Source: Nitrospira sp. (GTDB taxonomy: Bacteria > Nitrospirota > Thermodesulfovibrionia > Thermodesulfovibrionales > Dissulfurispiraceae). From it: a stretch of DNA of 52,389 bases. The notes beneath the pieces are model-generated. The model was not told the origin of the DNA. It saw only the letters and a program-made list of their open reading frames with translations, and made no database searches. The position numbers and the translations under genes were made by a program. Where the stretch lies: positions 1-52,389 of the forward strand of contig NSJL01000025.1 of NCBI GenBank assembly GCA_002634385.1, in the 5' to 3' direction. Of the stretch, positions 8,934 through 17,503 are shown piece after piece (position 1 is the stretch's first letter; the number at the start of each line of letters is the position of its first letter).

Positions 8934-10166
8934 TTATCTTCTCAGCCACTGCTGCGGGTCGAGGGGCTTTCCCTTGTACCGGACCTCGAAATAGAGACCG
9001 CTGGTTCCCAGGGTGCTGGATTCCCCAGCCTCTCCAAGTGTCTGATTCTCTTTTATTATAGCTCCATTCCTCAAAAAAATCCTTGCCAGGTTTCCATACA
9101 GCGTATGGTATCCGCCCCCGTGGTTGACGATGACAAGCTGTCCGTATCCCTTGAAGTCATCGGCAAAGACGACCTTGCCCTCATGAACGGCCTTTACCGG
9201 GGCGCTGTTGGAGGTTTTGATATGGATGCCGCTCCTGAAGACGGGCAGATTGAAGAGGGGATCCATCTGGGTGCCGTACTGGATGACGACATTCCCCTGC
9301 ACCGGCCAGTGGAGCCTGCCCTTCATCCGGAGGAAGTCGCTGTCTTCCAGCGGCTCTTCTTCCTTTGTCCCCGGCTTTGCTTTGACACTCTTTTTCTTCC
9401 GCAGCTCCCTTTCTCTTCTTTCCGATTCCCGGATGATGGAGAGGAGCCTGTTGGAAGACTCCTTCAGCTCGCGGACCATGTTCTCGTAAAGACTCTTTTC
9501 CTTCCGTACGCTGACGAGGAGGGCCTCCCTTTCCTTCTTTTTGTCTTTCAGGGAGTCCTCCAGCTTTGCTATCTTTTTTTCCTCCGTCTTCAGTTCGACG
9601 AAAAGTTTCTGGAGTCCTGCCTCCTTTTCGGCAAGAACCCTGAGCTCCTCTTTAAAGCGGGTAATCAGCTCATAATCATGGGCGGAGACAGCGCGGAGAG
9701 AACGGATGGTGCGCAGGGACCGGGAAATGTCCTCTCCGCTGAGCAGGATGAGGACGGCGTCTTTATCGGCGCTGAGGGTCAGGAGCGCCCGCAGTCTCTT
9801 TTTCAGGCGCTCTTTGTGGGTCTGGAGTACGGCGCTGTCCACCCTGATCTCTTCCTGCAGGGAAGAGATGGTGGCGAGGATATTTTTGATCTTCCCCTGC
9901 TGTGCGGAGAGCTGCCGCTCTATTTCGCGCAGCTCCGCTGTCGTCTTCCTCAGGTCATCGAGGACGGACAGCTCTTTCCTCCTGACCGATGCGAGCTTCT
10001 TTCTGCTGGTCTTCAGGTCCTTCTGTATGCGTTTATACTCGTCCTGGGGCTTTTCGGAAAGGGCAGTATCCGTAAACAATACACCCTGAAAGGCGAGCAA
10101 CAGGAAAAGGGGAAGGGAAGAGAATACGATCCGCCGGGCCAGTATTCTTACTATCCCGCCATTCAA
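8934..10166 (-). CDS. envC: EnvC-like murein hydrolase activator with LytM domain
   Basis: The 410-residue protein has an N-terminal signal peptide (about residues 1-37), a long coiled coil (about 40-255, rich in Lys, Glu and Leu) and a C-terminal LytM/M23 domain (about 290-410: VIQYGTQ, FRSGIHIKT, AVHEGKVVFAD, VNHGGGYHTLYG, GLYFEVRYKGK). The zinc site of true M23 endopeptidases (HxxxD and HxH) is not intact: the first motif reads RSGIHIKT without the usual His and Asp. It is therefore more likely an EnvC-type activator of N-acetylmuramoyl-L-alanine amidases than a hydrolase. It overlaps ftsX by four bases, matching FtsEX-driven activation at the septum. Domain call is firm; the symbol follows context and is less certain. 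Confidence 0.9.
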   Translation of the reverse strand: MNGGIVRILARRIVFSSLPLFLLLAFQGVLFTDTALSEKPQDEYKRIQKDLKTSRKKLASVRRKELSVLDDLRKTTAELREIERQLSAQQGKIKNILATISSLQEEIRVDSAVLQTHKERLKKRLRALLTLSADKDAVLILLSGEDISRSLRTIRSLRAVSAHDYELITRFKEELRVLAEKEAGLQKLFVELKTEEKKIAKLEDSLKDKKKEREALLVSVRKEKSLYENMVRELKESSNRLLSIIRESERRERELRKKKSVKAKPGTKEEEPLEDSDFLRMKGRLHWPVQGNVVIQYGTQMDPLFNLPVFRSGIHIKTSNSAPVKAVHEGKVVFADDFKGYGQLVIVNHGGGYHTLYGNLARIFLRNGAIIKENQTLGEAGESSTLGTSGLYFEVRYKGKPLDPQQWLRR

Positions 10167-11032
10167 AGCCTGAGCCTCCCGATGGCGATAGCCGAACCGA
10201 TGATGCCCAGGATAATTCCCACCAGGGGAAGAGCAAAGAGGATCTCCAGGGGGAATACCAGTGTTTTAAGGAGGGGAATCACCACGCTCAGCCGGTAGGT
10301 GAGGGCGAAATAGAAAAGAAAGGCCCCGATTACTCCGATGCTCCCCCCCAGGAGGCCGAGAATTCCCCCTTCGATGAGGAAGGGCATCCTGACGAACCCC
10401 CCCGTGGCGCCGAGGAGCTTGATGATTTCGATCTCTTCCCGCTTCCGGTAGAAGAGGATCTTTACGGTGCTGTACGTGACGAAGACAACCCCGAGGGAAA
10501 CCGTGAGGAAAATGATAATACTGACGTTCTGTACGGACCTCTTCAGCGCGTGGATCGCCTCCGCGATCTTCTCCCCGTAGTAGACCGATTCGACTCCCGG
10601 CATCTTCCTGATCTCTTCGGAAATCCGGGCAGCGGTGGCGGCGGTCACGAAGTCCCTCTTCAGTTTCAGCTCGACGGAAGAGGCGAGAGGGTTTTCGTCC
10701 AACCCCTCGAGGACATGCGGCGCGTCCTTGAGCGTCTGTTTCAACTCATTCAGGGCGCTCTCCTTGGAGATATAGGTCGCCCCCGCCACCTCCGGTCTTT
10801 TCTGGAGGGCTTTGAGCACCTGATGGGTCTCCTCCTCGGAGAGAGCGTCCTTCATGGAGACCATCATGGAGAAGCGCTCCGGGAGCCGGTTGGAGAACAG
10901 TTCGAGATTGTACAGGAAAAAGAGGGTAAACGTTATGATGAGGAGACTCGATGCGACGGTGCAAATGGAGAGGATATTGATCCATTTTTCCCTGCAGAGA
11001 CTCTGGAAGGCCGACCGGAACGGATAGGACAT
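10163..11032 (-). CDS. ftsX: Cell-division ABC transporter permease-like protein FtsX
   Basis: The 289-residue membrane protein has the FtsX layout: a cytoplasmic start, TM1 near residues 17-40, a periplasmic domain (about 45-155, with LKDAPHVLEGLDENPLASS), then three TM segments with the KREEIEIIKLLGAT coupling region. FtsX does not transport a substrate; it passes FtsE ATPase motion to periplasmic EnvC-type activators. I prefer the ATG at 11032 because AAGGGGGAG lies just upstream and ftsE ends at 11034. An in-frame ATG at 11053 would add seven residues and place that site inside the gene. The stop overlaps the EnvC-like gene. Confidence 0.95.
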   Translation of the reverse strand: MSYPFRSAFQSLCREKWINILSICTVASSLLIITFTLFFLYNLELFSNRLPERFSMMVSMKDALSEEETHQVLKALQKRPEVAGATYISKESALNELKQTLKDAPHVLEGLDENPLASSVELKLKRDFVTAATAARISEEIRKMPGVESVYYGEKIAEAIHALKRSVQNVSIIIFLTVSLGVVFVTYSTVKILFYRKREEIEIIKLLGATGGFVRMPFLIEGGILGLLGGSIGVIGAFLFYFALTYRLSVVIPLLKTLVFPLEILFALPLVGIILGIIGSAIAIGRLRL

Positions 11033-11033
11033 A

Positions 11034-11696
11034 TCAGGCTCCCCCTTCTTCACTCAGACCGCCGCCGTCCAGTTTCAATACGCGCTTATCAGTGCCCCTG
11101 AGCAGCTCCCTGTTATGGGTTGCGATGAGAATCGTGGTGCCCTGTAGATTGATGTCGCGGAAAACTCGCAGGATATCCAGGGCGGTATTGGGGTCCAGGT
11201 TCCCGGTGGGCTCGTCCGCGAGCAGCACCAGCGGTTCCGCCACAATGGCCCGCGCAATGGCAACTCTCTGCTGCTCCCCCCCGGAAAGGCTCCGGGGGTA
11301 GCTGTCCGCCAGGTGGCGCAGGTGCACTTTCTTCAGCGCCTCGGAGACGAGGTTCCGTACTTCCCTTTCCGCCGCTTTGCGGACCCGCAGGGCGAGGGCG
11401 ACATTATCGAATACGGTCAGATTGTTGATCAGTTTAAAATCCTGGAACACGACCCCGATTTTGCGCCTGAGGAGCGGAACCTGGGACGGCTTCAGGGAGG
11501 TAAGGGGAAGAGTATCGATGGTGATATCCCCCTCGTCGGGTGTTTCCGCCAGGTACATGAGCTTGAGGAAGGTGGATTTCCCGGCTCCGCTGGGTCCCGT
11601 AAGAAAGACCATTTCTCCTTTCGGTACGGTGAGAGTGATATTCCTCAGGACGGTGTGATACTCATAATATTTTGAGACGCCTTGAAACGTTATCAT
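11034..11696 (-). CDS. ftsE: Cell-division ATP-binding protein FtsE
   Basis: The 220-residue ABC ATPase contains Walker A GPSGAGKST, the signature LSGGEQQRVAIARAI, Walker B VLLADEPTGNLD and the switch His in ATHNREL. Length and sequence fit FtsE, which binds FtsX at the inner membrane and the FtsZ ring. GGAG lies a few bases before the ATG. The ftsX start follows the stop within two bases. It begins 51 bases after the transketolase C-terminal subunit, so all these genes may share one transcript. Confidence 0.97.
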   Translation of the reverse strand: MITFQGVSKYYEYHTVLRNITLTVPKGEMVFLTGPSGAGKSTFLKLMYLAETPDEGDITIDTLPLTSLKPSQVPLLRRKIGVVFQDFKLINNLTVFDNVALALRVRKAAEREVRNLVSEALKKVHLRHLADSYPRSLSGGEQQRVAIARAIVAEPLVLLADEPTGNLDPNTALDILRVFRDINLQGTTILIATHNRELLRGTDKRVLKLDGGGLSEEGGA

Positions 11697-11747
11697 AACG
11701 CTCCGGACGCCACGATGTCGGGCATGGCTGTCATGAAAGCGCTTCCC

Positions 11748-12764
11748 TCAGGCCGGTTTCGTGAATCCGGCCGCTGTTTCTACCAGGTTCTCCGCGGTGA
11801 GCCCGAAGAGCTTTAAAAGCTCTTCGGGGGCGCCGGAACACCCGAAGGTGTCCTGTACGCCTACCCTCCGTACCGGTGTGGGGTGGCTCTCTGCGAGGAA
11901 TTCGGCGACCGCACCGCCGAGACCTCCGATGACGGAATGCTCTTCGGCAGTAACGATGAGCCGTGACCCCTTCGCCGCCTCGAGAAGGGCATCCGTATCG
12001 AGAGGTTTGATCGTGGACATGTTGATGACCCCTGCGTCGATCCCCTGCTGTGAGAGGATATCCCGTGCCTCCAGCGCCTTGGCGACCATTATGCCGGCGG
12101 CGATGAAGGTAACGTCTCGGCCGATGGAGAAGATATGGGCCTTCCCTATCCGGAAGCGGTACTCTTCCGGCATTACCGGCGGCACTTTTGCCCTGCCGAG
12201 CCGGACATAGACCGGCCCCTCGTAGTCGGGCATCGTATCGATCACCTGTTGTGTCTCGTACCCGTCCGCGGGAACGATGACGGTCATCCCGGGGATAACC
12301 CGGGTGATGGCGATATCCTCCAGCGCCTCATGGGACGCCCCGTCCTCTCCCACCGTTATCCCGGCATGGGTGGCGACCAGCTTGACATTGAGGTGGGAAT
12401 AGCAGAGGGTCTGCCGGATCTGTTCCCACGCCCTCCCCGTCGCAAAAATGGCGAAGGTGGAGGCAAAGGGAATCTTGCCGGCCAGAGCCAGTCCCCCCGC
12501 GGTACCCACAAGGTCCTGCTCCGCGATTCCCATATTAAAGAACCTTTCAGGAAAGGTCCTGGCGAACTTCGCGGTTTTGGTGGAGCCCGAAAGGTCCGCA
12601 TCGAGGACGACCACCCGGGGATCCCGTTTCCCGAGTTCGAGGAGGGCCGCCCCGTATGCATCCCGTGTGGCGACCGCCTGCCCCGCGAAATGCACGGCGG
12701 TTCCGGCGGAACCCCCTGCTGCCTGCTGTGCGCTGATAACCGACGGCTCTTCTCTACTTCCCAT
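11748..12764 (-). CDS. Transketolase, C-terminal subunit
   Basis: The 338-residue protein carries the pyrimidine-binding half of a transketolase: DLSGSTKTAKFARTFPERFF, MGIAEQDLVGTAGGLA (with the Glu that activates thiamine diphosphate) and ATHAGITVGEDGASHEALED, followed by the C-terminal ligand-binding domain (THIS-type end EHSVIGGLGGAVAE). Split transketolases form a heterotetramer with the separately encoded N-terminal subunit and move two-carbon units in the pentose phosphate pathway. The gene overlaps the N-subunit gene by 11 bases. AAGGAG lies upstream of the ATG. A DXS-like family cannot be fully excluded, but the size and split form favour transketolase. Confidence 0.94.
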   Translation of the reverse strand: MGSREEPSVISAQQAAGGSAGTAVHFAGQAVATRDAYGAALLELGKRDPRVVVLDADLSGSTKTAKFARTFPERFFNMGIAEQDLVGTAGGLALAGKIPFASTFAIFATGRAWEQIRQTLCYSHLNVKLVATHAGITVGEDGASHEALEDIAITRVIPGMTVIVPADGYETQQVIDTMPDYEGPVYVRLGRAKVPPVMPEEYRFRIGKAHIFSIGRDVTFIAAGIMVAKALEARDILSQQGIDAGVINMSTIKPLDTDALLEAAKGSRLIVTAEEHSVIGGLGGAVAEFLAESHPTPVRRVGVQDTFGCSGAPEELLKLFGLTAENLVETAAGFTKPA

Positions 12765-13596
12765 TCTCTCCCAGCTCCTTCAGTGCCCTTTCCAGCTCCT
12801 CTTTCGAGGGGGTGATCCCGTGGTATTCCGCCTTGTTTTCGAAGAAGGACACCCCTTTGCTTTTAACCGTCTTTGCGAGGAGGACGGTGGGCTTTCCTTT
12901 TATCTTTTCCGCCTGGTCCAGGGCGGCTACAATCTCTTCCATATTATGGCCGTCAATGGAGAGGACATGCCAGTTGAATGCCCTCCACTTATCCGCCACC
13001 GGCTCTACTTTCATGACATCCTCGCACCGGCCGTCTATCTGCAGTCCATTCAGATCGACAATGGCGCAGAGAGTATCGATGCAGTAATGCCCCGCCGACA
13101 TCGCTGCCTCCCATACCTGGCCCTCCTGGATCTCCCCGTCACCGAGGAGGCAGTAGACCCGTGCGGGGTTCCTGTCAAGCCGTAATCCAAGGGCGATACC
13201 GTTTGCGATGGAAAGACCCTGGCCCAGGGAGCCGGTGGAGACTTCCACTCCCGGCAGCAGCTTGGACGAGGGGTGCCCCTGGAGGGGGCATCCGACTTTC
13301 CTGAGATCCTTGAGCAGAGCCCTGTCGAAGTACCCGGTAAGGGCAAGGGCCACATAGAGTACGGGGGCCGCATGTCCCTTCGAAAGGATAAACCTGTCTC
13401 TTTCCGGCCACTGCGGTTCCTGGGGGCGGTGTTTCATCTTGTGGAAATAGAGGGCGGTGACCAGGTCGGCCGCAGAGAGGGAGCCCCCGGTATGACCGGA
13501 ACCCGAGGCAGTGAGCATCTTCAGAATTTCAATCCTGACCTGGCGTGCCTGCTCTGTCAGGGAGTGAATGTTTGGGGATTGTGTTGCCGCAATCAT
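12754..13596 (-). CDS. Transketolase, N-terminal subunit (thiamine diphosphate-binding)
   Basis: The 280-residue subunit has the diphosphate-binding half: SGSGHTGGSLSAADLVTALY, LSKGHAAPVLYVAL, and the ThDP motif GDGEIQEGQVWEA ending in DLNGLQ. The start is placed at the ATG at 13596 because GGAAGG lies nine bases upstream; a further in-frame ATG at 13638 would put this site inside the gene. A TATAAT lies at 13632-13627. It is the first gene of a six- or seven-gene minus-strand run (tkt N, tkt C, ftsE, ftsX, envC, ctpA, exonuclease). Confidence 0.95.
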   Translation of the reverse strand: MIAATQSPNIHSLTEQARQVRIEILKMLTASGSGHTGGSLSAADLVTALYFHKMKHRPQEPQWPERDRFILSKGHAAPVLYVALALTGYFDRALLKDLRKVGCPLQGHPSSKLLPGVEVSTGSLGQGLSIANGIALGLRLDRNPARVYCLLGDGEIQEGQVWEAAMSAGHYCIDTLCAIVDLNGLQIDGRCEDVMKVEPVADKWRAFNWHVLSIDGHNMEEIVAALDQAEKIKGKPTVLLAKTVKSKGVSFFENKAEYHGITPSKEELERALKELGENGK

Positions 13597-13626
13597 AATC
13601 AAAATCCTTCCCAGCGAAATTTGACT

Positions 13627-13632
13627 ATTATA
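13627..13632 (-). promoter_or_regulatory. -10 box upstream of the transketolase genes
   Basis: TATAAT on the minus strand lies 30 bases before the preferred start at 13596, leaving a short leader with a Shine-Dalgarno site. No strong -35 is found at the usual spacing; TTGCTA lies at 13660-13655 with a long 22-base spacer. Confidence 0.35.
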
Positions 13633-13829
13633 TACCATGAAGAGGAAAAAGTGGTAGCAAGGGCGCGGGCTCTTCCCCGGCGGGAGCCAAGTTCCTCAAT
13701 GAGAGGGGCTTGCCCTGTCCAGCCGGTTTCCTATCCTTATTTCTCCTGGTGAACCATTATGGAGTACAATCAGAAATAAGCAGTAAGAAGAGGAAGAGTC
13801 CTGTTCAGGAGAGGGAGAACGCACGCACA

Positions 13830-16358
13830 ATGGAGAACGGTCATACTACCAATCAGGCCTTTGCACACAACCGGGATTTTCGGGAGGAAGAGATCCTCGC
13901 TGAGCAGGTCAGGCAACTCTATTCCCTGGCGCCGCTCGGATTCATGGCGACCCTGCTGAGCTCCCTGACCGTCTTTTTCATCGTGAAGGAGGTGATATCT
14001 CTCAGGATATTGTTTGCATGGCTTGCCTCCCTCTTCGCCATAACTCTCCTCAGGGGCTTCCTTGTAGTGCGGTTCCGGAAAAGCGGTTTCCAGCCGGTTG
14101 CGGCGCGCACCTGGAAGAACCTTTTTCTTGCCGGACTGGTCCTCTCCGGTATTGCGTGGGGGAGCATCGGTATCTTTCCCCTTTCAGGAGATTCCCTTGC
14201 ACATCAAATGTTTATCGCTATTGTGCTTGCCGGTATGGCTGCAGGGGCTGCTGCGACTTTCTCGGCAGTAAAAGAGGGCTATCCTGCCTATAGTATTCCC
14301 GCTCTGGCCCCGCTAACCCTCCGGTTCTTCCTGGCGGACGATCGTTTCCATTACGCACTGGGAGGCATGCTCTTCTTGTACGGCTTCATTCTCTGGCGGG
14401 TATCCCTGAACAGTTACCGGATCAACAGGATGTCGCTCCTGCTCCGGTTCGAAAACAGGGGCATGATCAAGCGCCTGAAGAGCGCCAAGGAACACTCTGA
14501 CGAGTTGAACGAAAAACTTCTTGCCGAGATCGGGGCCAAAGAGAGGGCCGAAGCGGAGCTGAGGGCCCACCGTGATCATCTTGAGAGAGTGGTAGAGGAG
14601 AGGACGGACGATCTTGTGCAGATCAATAAGCGGCTTCAGGCGGAGATCGAGGAACGGAAACAGACGGAGCAGGCCCTGCGGGAAAGTGAGGGGCGTTTGC
14701 ACCTGGCCCAGAGAGCGGGGCGGGTAGGGGTGTTCGACTGGGATCTGATCAGCGGCAAAGCGGTCTGGACCGAGCAATTGGAGGAGTTATTCGGACTCCC
14801 CGCAGGCGATTTCGAAGGAAATTACGAGGGTTGGGCAAAGCGCGTGCATCCCGACGACATGCCCGGGACCGAAGCACATTTACGGCAGTGGATGCGCGAG
14901 CGCTGCAACCAGGTGGCATTCGAGTACCGTTTTCTCCGCGCTGACGGTCAGACGCGCTGGATGGCTGCAAATGCCCGCTTCAGCTACCTGCCCGATGGGA
15001 CTCCCGCCCGCATGATCGGCACCAATGTGGATATCACCGAACGAAAGCGGCTGGAGGAGGAAATCAGGCATATGGCGCACCACGACGCCCTCACCGGGCT
15101 GCCCAACCGGCGTCTCTTCATGGATATCATTGCTGTCGAAGTGGCGGATGCGCGCCGTATCCGGAAGAGAGTGGCGATCCTTTTTCTCGACCTGGACCGG
15201 TTCAAGGAGGTCAACGACACCCTGGGGCATGAGGCGGGAGATGCGCTGCTCAAGGAGGTGGCACGACGGCTCAGGGCAAACATCAGGGAGTCCGACACGG
15301 TCGCCCGTATCGGGGGAGATGAGTTCAATATCATCCTTACCAATATTTCCCACGCTGAAGACGTCACTATCAGTGCGCAGAAGATCATGGGCTCCTTTCA
15401 GAAGCCCTATCTTATTGCCGCGCATGAATTCCACCTGACCACCAGTATCGGCATCAGCATCTACCCCGATGACAGTGAGGAGATGGACACCCTCTTCCGG
15501 TATGCGGATATCGCCATGTACCATGCCAAGGAGAGGGGGAAGAACACCTATGAGTTCTATAATTCCGCGCTCAACACCCGTTCGATCGAACGGAACAAGA
15601 TGGAATGCCTTCTACGCCAGACCCTCGACCGCGGAGAGCTTATGGTGTACTATCAGCCCCTGGTCGATATCAAAACAAGGAAGATTATCGGTGCCGAGGC
15701 CCTGGTACGGTGGCAGCACCCTGAATTGGGTCTGCTCGAACCACAGTATTTCATCCCGCTTGCAGAAGAGACAGGTCTCGTCACCGCCGTCAATGAATGG
15801 GTGCTTCGGAGCGTATGCGTACAGCTCAGATCATGGCGGAATGCCGGGCTACCCTCCCTTTCCATTACGGTAAACCTTTCTGCCCGGCAGTTCCAGAATC
15901 CCGAGCTGATTGCTACGCTGTTGAAAACCGTGGACGAGACGGGCGTACCCCCTGAGTGTCTCAACTTCGAGATCACCGAGAGCATGGCAATGAGCGCCAT
16001 CGAACGCACCGCCCCTTATTTGAGAGAGCTGACAGAGAGGGGAATGCATATCTCCATCGACGATTTCGGTACCGGCTTTTCCTCTCTGAACTATCTGAAA
16101 AGGCTGCCTATTGAAAAATTGAAAATCGATAAATCCTTTATCAGGAATATCGCGAGCGATCCCGATGACCGGGTGATTATCAGTGCGGTGACTGCGATGG
16201 CCCATACCTTGCAAATGAAGGTGATCGCGGAGGGGGTGGAGACGGAGGAGCAGCTCTCCTTCCTGCGCTCGATCCGTTGCGATGAGGGGCAAGGGTATCT
16301 TTTCAGCAGGCCGTTACCCGCCGGGGAGTTCAGGGAACTCATAGATCTTCGGGCTTAG
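13830..16358 (+). CDS. Membrane PAS-GGDEF-EAL cyclic-di-GMP turnover protein
   Basis: The 842-residue protein has an N-terminal membrane module of about six TM segments (residues 30-205), a coiled coil (about 205-285), a PAS domain with PAC (about 290-410), GGDEF (RIGGDEF near 493) and EAL (GAEALVRW near 622). The GGDEF motif is canonical and the inhibitory I-site RESD lies five residues before it. The EAL residues are present: NLSARQF, FEITES, IDDFGTGFSS, KLKIDKSF and IAEGVETEEQ. Both synthesis and breakdown of c-di-GMP are therefore possible. The start is placed at the ATG at 13830 after GGAGAGGGAG; an open frame extends to 13710 but has no better site. It stands alone between divergent and convergent genes. 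The signal sensed by the membrane and PAS parts is unknown. Confidence 0.95.
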   Translation: MENGHTTNQAFAHNRDFREEEILAEQVRQLYSLAPLGFMATLLSSLTVFFIVKEVISLRILFAWLASLFAITLLRGFLVVRFRKSGFQPVAARTWKNLFLAGLVLSGIAWGSIGIFPLSGDSLAHQMFIAIVLAGMAAGAAATFSAVKEGYPAYSIPALAPLTLRFFLADDRFHYALGGMLFLYGFILWRVSLNSYRINRMSLLLRFENRGMIKRLKSAKEHSDELNEKLLAEIGAKERAEAELRAHRDHLERVVEERTDDLVQINKRLQAEIEERKQTEQALRESEGRLHLAQRAGRVGVFDWDLISGKAVWTEQLEELFGLPAGDFEGNYEGWAKRVHPDDMPGTEAHLRQWMRERCNQVAFEYRFLRADGQTRWMAANARFSYLPDGTPARMIGTNVDITERKRLEEEIRHMAHHDALTGLPNRRLFMDIIAVEVADARRIRKRVAILFLDLDRFKEVNDTLGHEAGDALLKEVARRLRANIRESDTVARIGGDEFNIILTNISHAEDVTISAQKIMGSFQKPYLIAAHEFHLTTSIGISIYPDDSEEMDTLFRYADIAMYHAKERGKNTYEFYNSALNTRSIERNKMECLLRQTLDRGELMVYYQPLVDIKTRKIIGAEALVRWQHPELGLLEPQYFIPLAEETGLVTAVNEWVLRSVCVQLRSWRNAGLPSLSITVNLSARQFQNPELIATLLKTVDETGVPPECLNFEITESMAMSAIERTAPYLRELTERGMHISIDDFGTGFSSLNYLKRLPIEKLKIDKSFIRNIASDPDDRVIISAVTAMAHTLQMKVIAEGVETEEQLSFLRSIRCDEGQGYLFSRPLPAGEFRELIDLRA

Positions 16359-16390
16359 TGTATCCGACCGGATACGGGAATTTTGTCCCC

Positions 16391-16765
16391 TCAACACTCC
16401 AGGTAGTTTATATCATAACCGTGCTTCTGAAAGGCGAGGCGCAGCTCCCTCCTTTGATCGGGAGAAAGGGCGGTATATATCTCCCGCACCCTCTCCTTCG
16501 AGCGCTCCGCGGGGACACAGTTGTGCCGGTACAGCGCGTCTTTGGCCCCGGAAGAGAGGCCCGTGTCGTTCAGTATGGCGAGAAGGTCCCCTGAAGCACA
16601 CATGAGTTTGTACAGTTGCTCCGAAGTGCTTCCGAAATAGTATCCTTTCCCGTTCTTGGTAACGATGAACGTGGAGGAGCATCCCGTCGCGAGGAGAAGG
16701 AAAATGAGGAATTGGAGGACGCTGAGCCCTCTTTTCCTGTGCCCTGATTTTTCTCTCTCTTCCAT
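16391..16765 (-). CDS. Predicted lipoprotein of unknown function
   Basis: The 124-residue protein starts at the ATG at 16765 after CAGGAG. It has a basic N-terminus (HRKRG), a hydrophobic stretch (LQFLIFLLLA) and a lipobox ending LATGC, so it should be lipidated and exported. The mature part contains the Tyr/Gly-rich STFIVTKNGKGYYFGS and then a helical section with conserved-looking Cys residues (LMCASG, RHNCVPAE, final EC). I do not recognise the family. It follows the TlpA-like gene by 14 bases, so the two are co-transcribed. Paired cysteines in an exported protein beside a thiol-disulfide protein hint at a redox partner, which is an inference only. Confidence 0.75.
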   Translation of the reverse strand: MEEREKSGHRKRGLSVLQFLIFLLLATGCSSTFIVTKNGKGYYFGSTSEQLYKLMCASGDLLAILNDTGLSSGAKDALYRHNCVPAERSKERVREIYTALSPDQRRELRLAFQKHGYDINYLEC

Positions 16766-16779
16766 AGTTATCTCCTGAG

Positions 16780-17292
16780 TTACCTCCTGTGCAAGAGCGT
16801 GAGGATTTTCTCTTTCATGGACGGGGAATCCCATACGGTCTCTCCCATGATCTTTTCTACTATCATCCCCTTCCTGTCGATCAGGAAGGAGGTGGGCAGA
16901 CCGAAAACCGCATATTTATCGAAGTAGACCTCTTTATCCGTATCGAGGAGGACGGGAAAGGGGAGGCTCTTTTCAGCGGCAAAAACCTGCACCGGCTTAA
17001 CGGTGGTGTCCACCGAGACGGCAAGGACGACAAGTCCCTTCTCCCGGAGCTCCCGGTACAGGTTGACAAGGGAGGGCATCTCCGCCCGGCACGGGCCGCA
17101 CCAGGTGGCCCAGAAGTTCAGGAGGACCACCTTTCCCTTCCCTTCCGAAAGGGAGATCTTTTTGCCGCTGATATCGGGGAGGGTGAAATCGGGTGCCGCG
17201 GAGCCCGGGCTCCCCGCCCTGGCGGGAAGGGCTGCTGCGACGCATAGGATACAGAAGACCAGAAGGGAAAAAAAAGGACGTTTCGGTGTCAT
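16780..17292 (-). CDS. TlpA/ResA-like periplasmic thiol-disulfide oxidoreductase
   Basis: The 170-residue protein has a signal peptide (FFSLLVFCILCVAAALPARA) and one thioredoxin-fold domain of the AhpC/TSA-Redoxin type (APDFTLPDISGKKISLSEGK). The redox motif is WATWCGPCRAEMP and the cis-Pro is in GLPTSFLID. Such proteins reduce disulfides in the periplasm, often for cytochrome c maturation. The ATG at 17292 is preferred, with AAGGAG six bases upstream; the frame extends to a TTG at 17310, which would bury that site. An extended -10 box lies at 17344-17336. No cytochrome maturation genes are nearby, so its client is unknown. Confidence 0.93.
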   Translation of the reverse strand: MTPKRPFFSLLVFCILCVAAALPARAGSPGSAAPDFTLPDISGKKISLSEGKGKVVLLNFWATWCGPCRAEMPSLVNLYRELREKGLVVLAVSVDTTVKPVQVFAAEKSLPFPVLLDTDKEVYFDKYAVFGLPTSFLIDRKGMIVEKIMGETVWDSPSMKEKILTLLHRR

Positions 17293-17335
17293 AGCGCTCC
17301 TTTTCTTCAATTAAACGGTTATGCAATTCAAAAAC

Positions 17336-17344
17336 AGTATAGCA
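17336..17344 (-). promoter_or_regulatory. Extended -10 promoter upstream of the TlpA-like gene
   Basis: TGCTATACT on the minus strand lies 44 bases before the ATG at 17292, giving a leader of about 35-40 bases with a Shine-Dalgarno site. No strong -35 is evident. Confidence 0.4.
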
Positions 17345-17432
17345 CTGTGCAGTGAAAATCACAACAGGCTGGCGATGCATCCTCTTGCAGGGTTCCGGGA
17401 GAACGGAGAGGGAGCCTTGCAGGACACTGACA

Positions 17433-17465
17433 GAAAAAAGCGGAAGGGGCCCGGCGGCCCCTTCC
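17433..17465 (-). terminator. Rho-independent terminator of the DUF3373 porin gene
   Basis: On the minus strand GGAAGGGGCC pairs with GGCCCCTTCC around a short loop and is followed by GCTTTTTTC. It lies 38 bases after the porin stop at 17504. Confidence 0.85.
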
Positions 17466-17503
17466 TTCGATCCAGCCGGGGAGGGTTAGGTCGTGTACAC
17501 GGC

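Noticed and set aside
8934..10166. Active M23 endopeptidase
   Set aside because: The zinc ligands of the LytM domain are not complete, so an activator role is more likely.
8688..10298. 536-residue plus-strand ORF
   Set aside because: It is antisense to the EnvC-like and CtpA-like genes, whose domains and overlaps are clear.
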